Source: Ciona savignyi
Lineage: Eukaryota; Chordata; Ascidiacea; Phlebobranchia; Cionidae
Reading direction: 5' to 3'
Length of the DNA: 64,000 nt
Assembly (NCBI GenBank): GCA_000149265.1
Contig: CH002614.1
Span: forward strand, 586,459-650,458
The position numbers and the translations under genes were made by a program. The notes under the pieces are model-generated. The model was not told the DNA's origin. It made no database searches and saw only the letters and a list, made by a program, of their open reading frames with translations. Positions 12,701 to 27,700 of the stretch are shown here, one piece after another. Position 1 is the stretch's first letter. The number at the start of each line of letters is the position of its first letter.

Positions 12701-15700
12701 GGATTCAAAATTATTGTCATCCTCGCACCTGTTGACAGTATACGGAAATTTGATGATATTTGATGACGTCGTTCTGTACATTTAAATAATATATTTAATC
12801 AGTTTTATAATGACCCAACCTCATATTTCCATTTTCCGGGACTTCAAGAACGGCACACGTCACTACTCCGCATGAAACTGCATTTCCAGTCCAACTACCG
12901 TCTGCTTGACACGTGCGTACTCTCGTACCAAGAAGGTCATGTCCGACCTAAATAATAATTTTTAAGATCAAATCAACTAACCACGATATAGAAAAGTCAC
13001 TATAAATTGCTTTGTTGTCTTACATCGCAGATGATTCTGCAATCTGATTCAAAGTTATCGCCGTCTGTACATTTCTTTCTACCGTTACTTGGCGAAGGCA
13101 GTGTTGGGCAAGTTACGGCTGAAAATAAATGGTGTTTTTAATAACATTTCGTATGTCGTATAAGTTTGTATAAACTTACCTGTACAAACAGCTGCAGATC
13201 CAGTCCAAGCATGATCTAAACCACAAATTCGAATTCTGCTACCAGTTAAAACGTAACCTTCCTACAAAAACGTGTATTTTTAGTTGTATGTTATAACATC
13301 ATGTCAAAATAAACATCTTACATCACATTGGATTTCGCAGGTTGAATTCCAGTGGTCAGCCGCATCACAGTTCAACGAACCATGAGAAGGCTGAGTCAAA
13401 ATTCCACATTTAACGACAGCACATGATACTTCGATCCCAGACCACGTATGACTGGCCTGACAAGTGCGAACTGACGTACCAATCATATAAAATCCCGTCT
13501 GTAAATACGAGCCAAAGGTTGCACTTTATATTTGATTCTACAAAATAAACTGACTACTCACGTCACATTCGAAAAGGCAATCGGATTCAAATCGGTTTCC
13601 ACTTATACAAGTTACTTTTCCATTTGCAGGAGCTGTTTGCTCGGAGCAGGTAACCACTAAAATACATAGATTATAAGCATGTACTTTATTTTGTAATGCA
13701 TTATCAAGTTCAAAGCTATACATACTTTCACATGATGTTTCCAAGCCAGACCAGTGCTTATCCAGTTGACATGATCTTCTAACGCTTCCAGATAGTTCAT
13801 ATCCTTGCTGTTTAATGTTAACATAAATTAATGAATTACAAGAAACGATATAAATTATTAGATTATTACATTGCACTGGAAGGTACACTGCGATGCGTAG
13901 AAATTGTTTCTGCTGCAGTTTAAACGTCCGTGATTGGGCGCTGTCAGTTCTTCACATCGAATGCCTGCATTACATACCAAGAACATAAGTTCGTGTACAG
14001 TTGGGAAAAGAATTTAAAAATTTAAATTTAAAAAATGTTTTATTTTTCAGAACAAATTATAATTATATTTTTCAAAACAAATTATATTTTTTCAACACTT
14101 AACAAACTAACGTTGACAGGAAGTAGCTTTTCCACTCCACTCTGTCGTTTCCAAACAAGTTCTTGATGAACTTCCCACCAATTCGAATCCAATCTCGCAG
14201 GTAAAACGACATGTCGACTCAAAATGATTTCCATCATTACACCTGAACAAAAGCAATTAAAATCTTTGCTAATATATTGTTCGTGGGATAGATAGCTTGT
14301 TAAATATTATTTTGTACCTCATTCGACCATTGTCTTGAACTTCCAATGCAGCACAAGTTGAAATTTCACAACTCACTGGTGATCCCGACCAAGAGCCGTC
14401 CGACTGACAAACGCGAGTTTGTGATCCAACAACATTAAAACCAACCTGTGAACACAAAAAACAATACAATTTGTAATTAAATTTGAAAGTTAAAAATTAA
14501 TTTCAAATGACTTATGAGTAAGTCTATAACTCGCCTCACAAACAAATTGACAGCTTGAAGTATAGTGGTTGTCGTCTGTACAAATCGCTCTGCCATGACT
14601 TGGGTATGTAATGCTCGGGCATGTAGTTTCTTAAAAATTCATGGTGTTAAGTCAGGTCGTGAGAGCGAAGTTAAAAAAAACATAAACGAAACTTACTTTC
14701 ACAAGTTGTTATTTTCCCACTCCAAGTGCCATCGACCGAACAAGACCGAGTTGTGCTTCCAAATAGAACATAACCTTCCTATAAATACACAATGTTAATA
14801 TTCAGTCGTTTAATTACGTGAACGCGAGGTTTATCCCAAATTGTATAAGTAAACGATTTCGGTGTTTGAAACCATAATTGTTTCCGTAGCTGGGTCCACA
14901 TGATGACCATTCTACAAATACACTGAAACAGAACCAGAGTCTTTCGAGAGAAGGTGGAACATAGTTCTCTAATATAATCCTTGTATAAACCTACCATTTT
15001 AGTAATCCTTATTACACGAACAGAAAAAAATATCTAACTCACCTGGCAACTAAAGATACATTCGGAATCATAGCTGTCTCGCTTGGAGCATCTCACAGAG
15101 CCATGTTTCGGTACTGGTAGTTTACTACAGGTTATCACTGTAATATAAAATCGATTAAAATACGTCTCAACATTTCAATTCCAAGACATCGTGTAAAAGA
15201 ATTGCAAACTCACATGCGCAGTGTGTAGTGACACCACTCCACTCCCCAAGCTCCAAGCAAGTCCGCGATTTGCTTCCTTCGAGCTCATAGCCTATTTCAC
15301 AAGTAAAGCGGCACGTTGATTCGAAGTTATCTTCGTCCGCACACCTACGAGTAACTGTCTTAGTGCACAAGATTCGGCGTGTTATATTAACAAACCTTTT
15401 TCAACATTTACGAAACATATCAACGTATTGTTGATTGTTATCTATAATAAAAACAGGAAAACATTTACCTCTTTCTACCATGTAAAGGCACACCCAGTGT
15501 CTCACAAGTTATGATGCCGCATCCAACAGGCGAACCATTCCATCTCCCATCCGCTTGACAAACCCTCGATTCCGAACCTTGCATTTCAAAACCAACCTGT
15601 AGATTTGAAAAGTACATGTTGCGTAATCGAGTTCCATACTTCCTAGTTTACGCGACATTTTAATTATAATTTTATCAGAAAAGTCCGACCGAACAACTTC

Positions 15701-18700
15701 GTGGGTTAGTTCGTCGCCTTTCAGCCGAAGGGTTCAGGATTCAAGACTGGTCGCTAGTTATTCGTCTGTCCTTGTGCAAGGCATTTAGCGTAAATCGCCT
15801 GAGCCCAGAATAAGTTACGTTTTGGCGGGCTAATATGACGATTGTCCTTTGAAAACTCTCCCGTATTTTCCCATTTGTTGGAATAAACAAATGAATGTCC
15901 CATCCCTACAGACAAATATAAAATAAAACGTACATCGCACACGAACTGACAGACTGACGAATATCGATTCTGTTTCGAGCATGTTTTCCTTCCATGGTAC
16001 GGTGACGGCAAGAGCGGACAGGTCACAACTGTAAGGTTATACGATTGCAATTAGGAAAACCCTTAAAGCCAAATTAACTTTATAACACAATTACCCGAAC
16101 AAGTCGTTTGCTTCCCACTCCAAGTGCTATCAACTTGACAATTTCTCTCTGTACTTCCAACTATCTCATATCCTTCCTAAAATGCAACGCAAAATGAGAG
16201 AACTTCCTCCACATTGCAGACTAGCTACTCACTTCGCACGCAAATCGACAGGAAGAGTTGTAGGAGTTTCGGTGGGTGCACGTGATTCGACCATTCTCTA
16301 CCTCTTGCAGGGGAGTACAGCTTATCACTAAATTCAATAACAGAATGAATTTGGATTGCTTAAAAATTAAAAAAATGTATAAGTAATATACCCACTTGAG
16401 CATGAAGTTGTAATTCCACTCCATTCCGATGACTCCATGCAGGACCTGGACTGGCTGCCAACAAGTTCGTAGCCGATGTCGCAGGTAAAAGAACATCGTG
16501 AGTTGTATCTTGCGCCGTTTGAACAACTAAATTAATGGAAATGCGTTATCATCTTTCGGTCTCGAAAGGTAAATACTAAGGTGGGCGCGTTGGGATGCCA
16601 GAGGGTATTTGGTTAGATCCTTGGCCTGGCGCGGTTAATAAAAGTTGTCTTGAGCCAGTGGAATCAGAAGTTGATTTAAATTGAAGTAATATAAAATAAC
16701 GACGACAATAGGTTGATTCGATTTAAATCGGTGATGCCAATTGTGGCGAAATACATATAAATAGAACGAATTTGACGTGCATTTATTTGTCATTGATAAG
16801 CAGTGTACACTACCTTTCTAACATGGTAACAAAAGATAAGTATAACTTGTTACCTTATTCTCCCGTTTTCAAGCGCAGGATAAAGATCGCAAACGATTAA
16901 TTCACACGAGACTTGGGAACCGGACCACAGCCCATCTTCGCCGCACGAACGAATACTAGAACCAACCAACTCGTAACCGATCTAAAAGTTGAAGAAAATT
17001 CATTAAATGTAAATTTTGTACAATTATTGTAACGTTTTCGTGACTTACATCGCAAATAAATTGACAATCGGAAGAGTAGTTGTCAGTATCAGTGCATTTC
17101 TTTCTTCCATTTTGAGGTTCTTCTATTTCCGGGCAAGTTATCACTTTGTTGAGTAAATGGAATTAGTTTGAAGCAAATTTGAATAAAGTGTCAGGCACAT
17201 CAATTTATTTACATGAATTACCACACCTCATAGTTAAAACTAAAGGGGCAATGTTTACCAAAGCATTTTATAACCAGGGTAAACTAAGAAAGGTTAAACT
17301 AAATTAAAATTTGGACTGTTAACATACTGCAATATTAGATATATTAATACATCCAATATAAAGTAATGTTTGATTGAACCAACAATCAAAAACAGCCGCC
17401 ATTTTGTTTCGGAACTTTTTTTTTATTGATTCAGAAAAAAAAACACTTTTGTAAAGGGGCAATAATTAAGGTATATAGTTACGGCTTGGGGGCATTACTT
17501 TTCCACTTACATGCGCATGAGGTCACGTTGCCGTTCCATCTTTTATTAGCGAGGCAATTTCTTTGTGTACTTCCAACCAACGTATATCCTTTCTGTAAAG
17601 TAAAACTCTATCTGTAACTATCTGCAAATCTCTTTTTTGTGAAAACAGATAAATTGCACTTACGTTACATTTGAAATTACATGACGAATTAAAGACGTTG
17701 CCCTCATTACACATCACTGATCCATGAGAGGGCGCTATTAAGAAGGGACATGAAACCATAACACACGAAACTTCGATTCCAGACCACGTATGCGTTGCTT
17801 GACAAGTTCGTTCGTTTGTTCCGATCACTTCATATCCAACCTAAATTCGCAAAGGACAGAACGTTTAATGGTTACATAATATTGAACGTTTAATGGTTAC
17901 ATAAAAAAGAATTCATATAAACCACGTACATCAGGTAACTTCATATTAGCACGGCTAAAGATGTTCAAAAAAAACTTACATCGCAAGAAAACGTGCATGA
18001 CGACTGGTAGTTGTTACTGGATGAACATTCAACTGAACCTTGGGGCGGTGGTTCGATCTCAGGACAAGTCATCACTGCAAGTAAACGAGTAAGGACGGTC
18101 GTTCGCGCAAAATATAATGTGATAGGACAATTGTGTTTTATCTCTGTGAGTGGAAAAACGTGTCCATGGCCAGGGCACTTAACTGACATTGCCTAAACCC
18201 AGCGGATTAATGGGCTCTACCATATTAATGAAACGTGTAAATGATACACAACACACTGCAATAACTCCGGTAATCCTACGTTAGGCGTGAGATGATCTGA
18301 CGATTGCCCGTGTGTTAACCTCCTTGGTTTTCCAATTCACGTAGATAAACATGAAAATCCTAACCATGATTAATACTCACTGATGCACGAGGAAGCAACG
18401 CCACTCCACTCTCCAGATTCCAAACAACTTCTGAAAATGCTGCCGACCAGCTCGTACCCGATATCACAAGTAAAACGACAAGATGAATCAAAATTCTCCT
18501 CATCAGTACAGCTACACAGTTTATATATAATTATACGCATATGGTCATATAGTATTGTTCATTTGTACAACCTTGTTATTGTACATATATCGACGCATAA
18601 TATTGTTTTTCTATACATTGCTGTTACTGTTTATTGCTCAGAAATCGAGGAAAAATATGCTACACCTCTGCATTCCTATCATTATAAATATTTCGACGCA

Positions 18701-21700
18701 TAGTATATCACAGCTGTATAAACAATAAACATATTTATATTATTGGATTATATTATCGCATAGTGCCTATTCGTCTGGTTTTCAAAATCACCGTTTACTG
18801 CCATGTTGTGGTGCGTGCAAGGCTTCACAAGTGACTATTCCACAGGATACATGTGATGCTGTCCAGGTCCCGTCAGATTGGCAGGTTCTGGTACTTGAGC
18901 CGTGCATATTGTAACCGATCTGAAAGTCAAAATACAAAGCAGGTACAGAACATGTTCCAGATGAGTTGATGATAGATACATACATCGCATAAGAAGAGGC
19001 ATTGTGAGTCGAAGTTGTTGCTGTCTGTACATTTCATCCGCCCTTGTCTTGGCACGGTGAGCTCCGGGCAAGTCACCACTGTCATGTCACGACTATTATT
19101 GAAAGGACGAACCACTTTATTTTAATTAAACTCACGAACGCATGATCCGTCCAAACCCGTCCACGTGTGGTCGGCTCGGCAAGTTCGGACGCGACTGCCG
19201 ATTAAATTGTAGCCCTCCTGTGAAAACAAGGTATGAATGAAAACAACGTATAAGTTTACGACACATACCGTATTTTTCTAACTAATATTTCTAAAACCGT
19301 ACTCCGGTAACTGGTCCTTAAATGCCTATGTAGATATGCGCCAGACAATGATAATTTAGAAAAAAGGATAGGTGCACGTATGCTTAAAACTTTATTCTAC
19401 CGGTAAATGTTAAAATTAAAGTGGTTTTACATGACAAAACAAAAACCGTCCAAACAATTTGGATAATAACAATATCATATAGGCCTATGTGGACCCAGAA
19501 GAAGGGCAATATAATATATTTAAAATCGGATGGATACAAAAAAAACGATGAAAGGCCATTTTACTTACCCTACAAGAAAAAATACAATCCGATCGAAATT
19601 TATCAAAGTCGTTGCACGTCATTTGGCCGTTAGGCGGCGTTTGTAACTCCCCACACGTCACCAAGGAACACGAGACTCTAGCACCGGTCCATGATTGGTT
19701 ACTCTGACAAGTTCTTGTTCCAGAACCAATGAGATCATATCCGTTCTAATTATAATGAAACATCTTTTATTTCTTAACTTCGGGTGCAATTTTTTGTTTT
19801 TTTTCAAAAACTGCTTAGCTAACAGCGCACAATCGTATTAAAAAATGTCGATCAAACGTTAATCTAATTGCCTTACTTCGCAAGTAAAAGTACAGGTAGA
19901 TTGGTGAATGTTTCCTTGGCTACACGCAACCGATCCATGAGATGGCGCTAGCAACTCGTCACACTTGATTTCTGAAAATCAAACAATCTATGTAATCATC
20001 TATCTAATCAACATCAGCCTTGTTATATATAAAAGCATACAAGGTTTGGTGAAAATGACGAAAAACGCGCGAACTTTATTTATTGTCAGACGGACTTACG
20101 TTTGCAAGCCACCAGGCCACCAGTCCAGGTTTTATCCAGTTGACATTCCCGTTCTGCGGTTCCTTTCAATTCATATCCTTCCTGATGAAATCAAACAGCA
20201 AGTTTACCACTGCGTGCTTTCTCGTACTAGTTTACTTACGTCACACGAAAATCTGCAAGTTGAATCGAAGTATTCAGCGTCAGAACATGACATCAAACCG
20301 TTGGATGGCTCGGACAAGATCGGACATTCGATTCCTGGGCAAAAACTTGTGTTAAGAGCGTTTATGTGCCCGAGAGGCTAATGCAGAAACATACAAAGAC
20401 AACATAGAAAAACAGTTTAAACTGCAGATCCACTCGAGGTCAAAGAGACCGACAAAGGCCTTAAACATTAAATTATTTGCGTAACCTCGTTTGTCAATTG
20501 CCAAGACCATAAAAACTAAAATTCTCTAAACTCCTAAATACTGATGATTGACAACCACTGGGTCCGCAATACAAGTGTCTAACAAGCTATCCATACAGAG
20601 AAGAAAATCATATTTATTTTTATTTAACAAAACTTGTGTATATACTAACTGCTGGAAATGGGTGCGGGGTGACTTCCTCCGTTCTCGTCGCATTCTATGA
20701 CTGTGGCACCAGATAGCTCATAACCGAGTTGCGGTTTGAATGTGCAAATTGAACCGAACCTATTCCCGTTCGTGCACGTCATCGTGGCATGCTGGTCAGC
20801 ATTTAGTAGCTCGCATCGCATAACTAAGTGGTAAAATAAGGTAATTAAAAACTCAACTTCTTGCATGTTAGCTTGCCGGAGATCAGTTTTGATAAAAAAT
20901 AACCATCTTTTTTCTATATGCAAATCACACAGACCACAGTCAATGCGACCAAACAATAAGCTTACTTTGACAGGATGCTTCTTTCCCGCTCCATACATAA
21001 TTTGCCTGGCATGAGCGCGTTGCCTCGCCGGAATAAAGGAAATATCCAATCTGATAAAATATGCAAATTGAAGCTTATCAAATGGTTCATAACTGGTAAT
21101 TTGGCCATACAGTTTAAATCTATGTTAAGTGAAATGACATGCTCTGCCATGTGGCCACTTACGTTGCATACTGTGGTACACCGCGAGTCGTACTCGTTAT
21201 CGTTGGTACAAGTGATGCTTCCATGCAGTGGCTGGTCGAGAACTGGACACGTGATACGTAGACACGTGGTCTCCACTCCACTCCACCCACCGTCGCTTTG
21301 ACAGCTCCGGGCCCGACTGCCAGTCATATAGTAGCCGACCTGTCAGAAAGATTATTTCTCTTGTGTTCGGTATACAAATTGACCTTTGCAGTGTGGTGTA
21401 TTAAAAATCGTAAACCTCATAGTTGTTTTAAAGAAAACTTACGTTGCAGCTGAAAAAGCAAGTGGTTCCGAATCCATCAACCTGAGCCTCGTCTTCATCC
21501 AACTGATCCCTCTCGCCGCATCTCACAGTCCCATGCTCCGGTGGAACGACGGCATCACACCGCACCACTGCAGTGGAGAACAACTTATACAATTGTTGGG
21601 GAAACCTGAATAAAAATTGCAAAAATGAAAAAGTGTACTCACAGACACAACTAGTTTCCTCTCCGGTCCACTGTCGATTAGCTTGGCAATGTCTTTCTGA

Positions 21701-24700
21701 GGAACCACGCATTTCGTAACCCACGTTGCATTGATACTGGCAAATAGAACCGTACTTATCCATATTTGAACATCGACCGCCGCCGTTCACGGGTGTGGCT
21801 AACGCACGACATTTCACCACTGCAATATACAAGAAAGTTTTATTCTGTTGTTTGGGAGAAAGTTTTTGACGCCTTCATTAACCAATAACGAATATTATCT
21901 GAGAATAGAAAGATTTTCTTAAACATTTCTCGTATATTCTTAGATTCTTATATCAACAATTTGTAGAGCTGGGTAAGGCTTTTTCATAAAAAAAGTTGCA
22001 TGGTAAAATTACGCACTGCGACATGACGGCTGTGAGTTCGTCCAGCGTGCGTTTGCATCGCATCTTCGCTCATATCCGGTTACGGTGACGTCCACATTGA
22101 GCTCGAAGCCCGGGTTGCACGTGATGTGGCACACCGAACCGTAGTTCGAGTCGTCGCTGCATTGCACATCACCGTTTAGAGGAGGCGTCGCAGGGAAACA
22201 CTGTTTAACTAAAATAGAAGCAGTTTAGTCACGCTATGTCCTAACCTCACGTATTGCCTTAAGGGCAGATTATATGCTTAAACTCTCTATGTATTTTAAG
22301 GATAAAATTTGTTACACTTTGGGAGTGTGTTAAAAGAGTAACGCGATCTTAATGGCGTCCCGCCAAAACATCACGGGAGCCAAATTGTCTTTTAGTGAAT
22401 GTGTTCAACACAAGCAAGTTAAGTGTTGAATTTAGAGCACTTCTGCGTAAGAAAAATTCAAAATTGGCAATTGAGCGAATTAAAATAATGCAAGTAACAT
22501 GAGAACGCTTTAAACATGGCAAAATTATATCACAAAAAACATGAATTTTAAACAAATTAATCGAAAATTCCCTTTGTCATTAATGACATATGAAGTTAGT
22601 TATGCACGATTCATAATGTCGCTATTTTCTTTCAACTAAGCGCTCATATTATCACAACTTTTTTAGTGGCTTTACTTTAAATATAACAATTCATAATTTA
22701 AATTTTGCTTCACAATCTAATACCATTTAACACAATTTAAAACTCACTGGTGCAGGTTGCGGCAATCCCATCGAATAAATGGTTTTCTTGACAGCGTCTG
22801 ACCTTTGAACCCGATGTCAGCTGATAGCCGATGTCGCAATTGTACGAGCACTCGGAACCATAGTTGCTTTCATCGGTGCACGACACACTGCCATGATGAA
22901 ACGACTCCACTTCTTCGCAAGTGATTTCTGTGGCAAAGCGGTCGTATTTAGAACACTTTTAAAGAGCACTGGTAATAATGATGTATTGTCCTGCTACAGA
23001 GTTACAGTGCTTGTTTGCGGACCTCCGAGACTTAGCACCAGTAAATAGCGTTGAGTGTAAGCTGTCCATACCCACTGAGAGATCTTGTCGATACTGACTT
23101 ATATTAGCTACACCTGGGCAGTATAGTACAAGATCCACAGTGCATCGGGACGCCTCGGTAACGTTATAGAAACTTAATAAACCTCAGCTCTGTTTTCGTT
23201 TGAAGCCAATTAAACGCAAATAAATACAGTCGTCTACTGACTCAGAAATAATATATAATTAACAACGTTTTCTGGCAAGGCGCTATTATTTTCTGGTTAG
23301 CTGTATAGAGCATATTTATATTTTATTTTACTCCTGAACCTGCTACAACCTGGCCTGAAGAATAAATACACTGCACAATATGCGTTAGTTTTGTTAAAGC
23401 GAACCAACATTGTTGACGTGGCAAATTTGGTTAAAAAAGCGAAAAAAGGAAGAAAATATTCCGCTTTCTCGTCACGTCTCATCAGGTTTGCGGTGCGTTG
23501 TCTGTGTCTCATAAAAGGATTACTGCAGTGCTTACCAGGTAGATTTTACATGGAGGGACACCGTATTTATTTGATCTGTTAGTTTTCCAGGCACACGAGT
23601 GTTAAATTGAATTAAAACCGCAGAATAATAGAACCTTTGACACTGGAAAATCGGTTTTTTAACTGCACACGCGCTTTTAAACGTATAATGCAAGGCGTGG
23701 TTATTATGCTAAACAAGTAAAGTTTGCATTCATAGTTTCATGGGTCATTACTCCACGCTCTGTTGGAGCATAAATACTGGGAGCCGTTAGATTACACAGT
23801 GTTTCCATGAGAAGGGTAAACGGATTTTAGGTTGAGCTGGGAAATTCAAACTACATATTGTGTAGGCCTATTCCATTTGGTTTACAGCGTTTACCTATTA
23901 GATCTGAAACTTGAACAAAATTGTAGAAAAGACAGTTGTGTAGGTAAATACAAAACTAAATAAAATTTTAAATTAACCCAGCGAATTTGACATGCTTTTT
24001 TGTTGCAAGATTCGAAGCCTTAAAGTTCATATTCCGGTCGAAACCTTATAACATTGGATGTTCTAACTCCGGTCACTGGAGTTAGACAAAACCCGCCGAA
24101 AGAAATGAACCCGCGGGCATACCGCCGCATTTGGGAGAAAGCTTCCAATCGAAATGGTAATGTGTTTACTGGAAATTTTGCTATCTTCTGATCCTCGTCT
24201 TCATGACGAAGCCAAGCCACGTTTGGTTGCGCAAAAACAAGCGCGCGCGTGGAACTCATGCACACACCACGGTTCAGTGAACTTAGTGCAAATAGTTTGA
24301 TTTACACACAAAAAATTAAACTGACTCACACTATTGCGCACACGCACGCCATGACCATGAAAGGAAGGCGGTGTTATCTCTTTCGTACCCTACGATCCTT
24401 TGACGTAATAGGCAAACGCTAGAGGCGAACGAAAATTCGAATAACACATTCCTGTGGTACCCGTTTTCTGTCAGTGCGCGTAGGAGTGTTTTCATTTGGT
24501 AATTCAGGCGTAACCCAATTAGTAGCAAGCGTCGGAAAAGATGCAAATGCCGACTACTTTGACTGTCTAAGTATAGCTTATTTTGTTGCTCGAACTCAGT
24601 TGGCCTTTCTCGGAAATCATGTCCTCGCAGCAGACAGATTTATCAGCGCAGTTCCAGACACCCAGTAATTAAACCTAACCGTTACTTTATAAGCAAGCAT

Positions 24701-27700
24701 CATTCAGCCCGAATTCTAACTGATCCTAACTAATGATCATATATTACTGCTTATCCTAAGGTAGCAATTGGCTACGGTTACTAAAAAACATCAATCATAT
24801 ATTTAAAAAAACGTATTTATACACAAACGTTAAGTTTTAAATGTAGTTATTGTATGTTACAGCCGTCAAAAATCATAACACTTCGAGCGCTGACTGCTGC
24901 CTTTCTGGAATAAATTCTTACTTTAATCATCTGGAATGCATGAGTCAGATGGTGAGCAAACATCACCAATGTAATACTGTCTTTCTCAACTTTTTTTTTA
25001 ATCGGCTCAAGGCTAGCTATTATACTGGCTTCCTATGTGCTTTTAAAAACCTCATCTGCCAGACTAGGCGGCGCTGTAGACATATTTATTAATATTACAG
25101 CAGTCACCCACATGCGTGTAAAATGATTATGATTGCTGCATTGCTTTCTACTATAGAGTTTATTTAAATCATATGTTATTACGATCTGTTTAATATATGT
25201 AAAGCTCTAATGCGCAAAAAATTATTTAGCTTACTTGAGCAGTATCCTAGGCTGCCTTTCCATCGCCCCGCAGCGCCGCAAGTGATTAAATTCGTCCCTT
25301 TCACTTCATAGCCAAGAAGGCAGCTGAGCGAACAAGTCGACCTGAAATTCCGTTCGGCCGTGCATTCAATTTGGCTGTCCGGGATCGGCTCGACGTCAGG
25401 ACACGTGACGACTGGTAAAACGAACAATCGTAAAGGGCGATAAATAAAATGCAATATGTTTGTTTCTCACGGTTTAACTTACTGGTATTACTGGTTAGAA
25501 ACCGGTGAAAACCATGTCTTGGTCTCCAATACTAAATTCTAATGCTTACTTGTACACTCTGGAGAGTCTTCTGTCCAATCGGCAGGTGAACTGCTTCCTC
25601 TACAAACGGTTCTGTCCGCACCGTTCAAATTATAACCGTGGTCGCATCTGAAACTGCAATCGCTGCCAAACCAATTACCATCGGTACATTCTCGTGTCAC
25701 GTGATCGTGCAGATCAGGCTCGTCACAGCTTATGCCTAAAAAGTAACATTTGAAAGGTGTTTTCTGTCTTAATATTAGTATTCACACCCACGCGTCAGGT
25801 GGCGTGGTTCCAATTGCTTCACGTGAGATTACACAACGGCCTAATGATTAGTACGGTTGTGTGGCCAAATGGTTAACGCGACCGATAAATATATAGAGTT
25901 TTATACAAAAAAGGCCCTAGTGACGAGCACATCATGGGTTCGAAACTTGGCTCGGTAAAAAACGGCCCAATGGTAAACACGACCGATACATATAGACTTA
26001 TATAGAAAAAACGGTCTTAGTAACAAACCCATCTTGGGTTCGAAACTGAGCACATCGTAAAAAAAGTGTGAAAACGTGAATATGTGAGGACGGTCGTGTG
26101 GCCGAATGGTTACCGCGTCCGATACGTATACCGACTTCCATTTAAAAAAAACGATCTTTTCAACGATATACCATTATTGGTTAGAAACTAAGCCCGGTTA
26201 AAAAAAAGTATATAAAAAGTGTTAATGTATGGTTTATTATTAATATTCATTAAACACTCCCTTACGTTCGCAAAGTGGCAACGACCCTTCTCTGGCAAAA
26301 CTCCACGTCCCTCTACCGCCACAGACCGCGTACGACGAGCCGAGCAGTTCGAAACCGGACTGACAAGAAAAATCGCATTTGGAACCGAAGTTTTTCGAGT
26401 GTGAGCAAGCCACTGAACCATGTTCCAAGACCAAGCGGTTCGGGCACACGATCTCTGAAAATAGGAAACCAGCCTTAAACAGCATAGTTAGACTTATGGG
26501 TGTTATTTATATAATCGTACTTGTGTAGGCCTAATTAGTGTGATTTGTTAAACTTTATTCGTTTCGTTAGGGTTTAAAAAATAAGGCAGTTGAACGACAT
26601 AAACCGGGTGGGGTATCTGATAGTTCATTGCAATTAAGACCTCTGTTTAGTTTGTACTCACGTGAGCAAGTCGGAAAAGCCACCGACCATTCCCCGGAAC
26701 CCTCACATACTGACCGTCGTGGGCCACTCATTTCATACCCCAGGTCGCATTCAAAGGTGCAATGCGAATCGAATGAATTGTCTTCCGAGCATCTCATAGT
26801 GCCATGGTCGGGAGGCCCCGGACTTCGACAGGTAATACCTATAATTACAAAAAAATGCTTGTAAAGTTGATAAATGTATTGCGATTAGTTTCATGTTAAA
26901 CACCGTGACATGATGCAAACAAGAATACTAGATTCAAGTGTATTAACCCACCTTCGCAATAAGCATCGTTGGATGACCAACTGCTGTCGGGATTGCATCT
27001 TGGACTTGAATCGCCAACTATTCTGAAGCCTGATTCGCAAATCAACCGACATACGCTGTTTATGACGTTCTCGTTGCTGCACTCAAATGCGCCGTTTGGT
27101 GGCGGTTCCAGTACAGGGCATACCGCCGCTAAAGGGCAATACAGATCAAATTAAAGCAAACTGTTTGTGACAAGATTATAGGAGTATGGTCGTATCGCCG
27201 AATGGTTGACGTAATTGATACATATACCAAATCACATACAAAACGGTCTTAAGGACGAACTCATTATGGTTTCGTAATTTTGCCCGGTAAAAATGTCTTA
27301 AATACAATACCTGTATGTTCTGTCATAGACTACGTATTGTGTTTAATAACGGGACTAATTACCTATATACTATGTATAACAATAGTACACAAATCCTACC
27401 TATATGTGTGTGTTTGTAACTGTAAGTTCTATCATACAACTAACAAAAGCAATAACATACCAATCTGCTTGGTATCAATACTTACGAATGCATGCTGGGT
27501 CCTGTCTATCCCATATTCCACCAGCAAGACAAGTTCGCTCGCCACTTCCTTCCTCGTTTAATTTGTACAGTGGCGCGTTGCAAGTGAACACGCAACTTGT
27601 ACCTTTTATAAACACTGTCTGATCACATCTGACCGACCCGTGTTCAGGTGTTTCAAACTCCCGGCACACAGCTGTAAGGGAGGTGGGTAAATATAACAAA

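Noticed and set aside
24020..24265. Minus-strand frame in the long CCP6-CCP7 intron
   Set aside because: No domain, no CCP cysteine pattern, no flanking splice logic.
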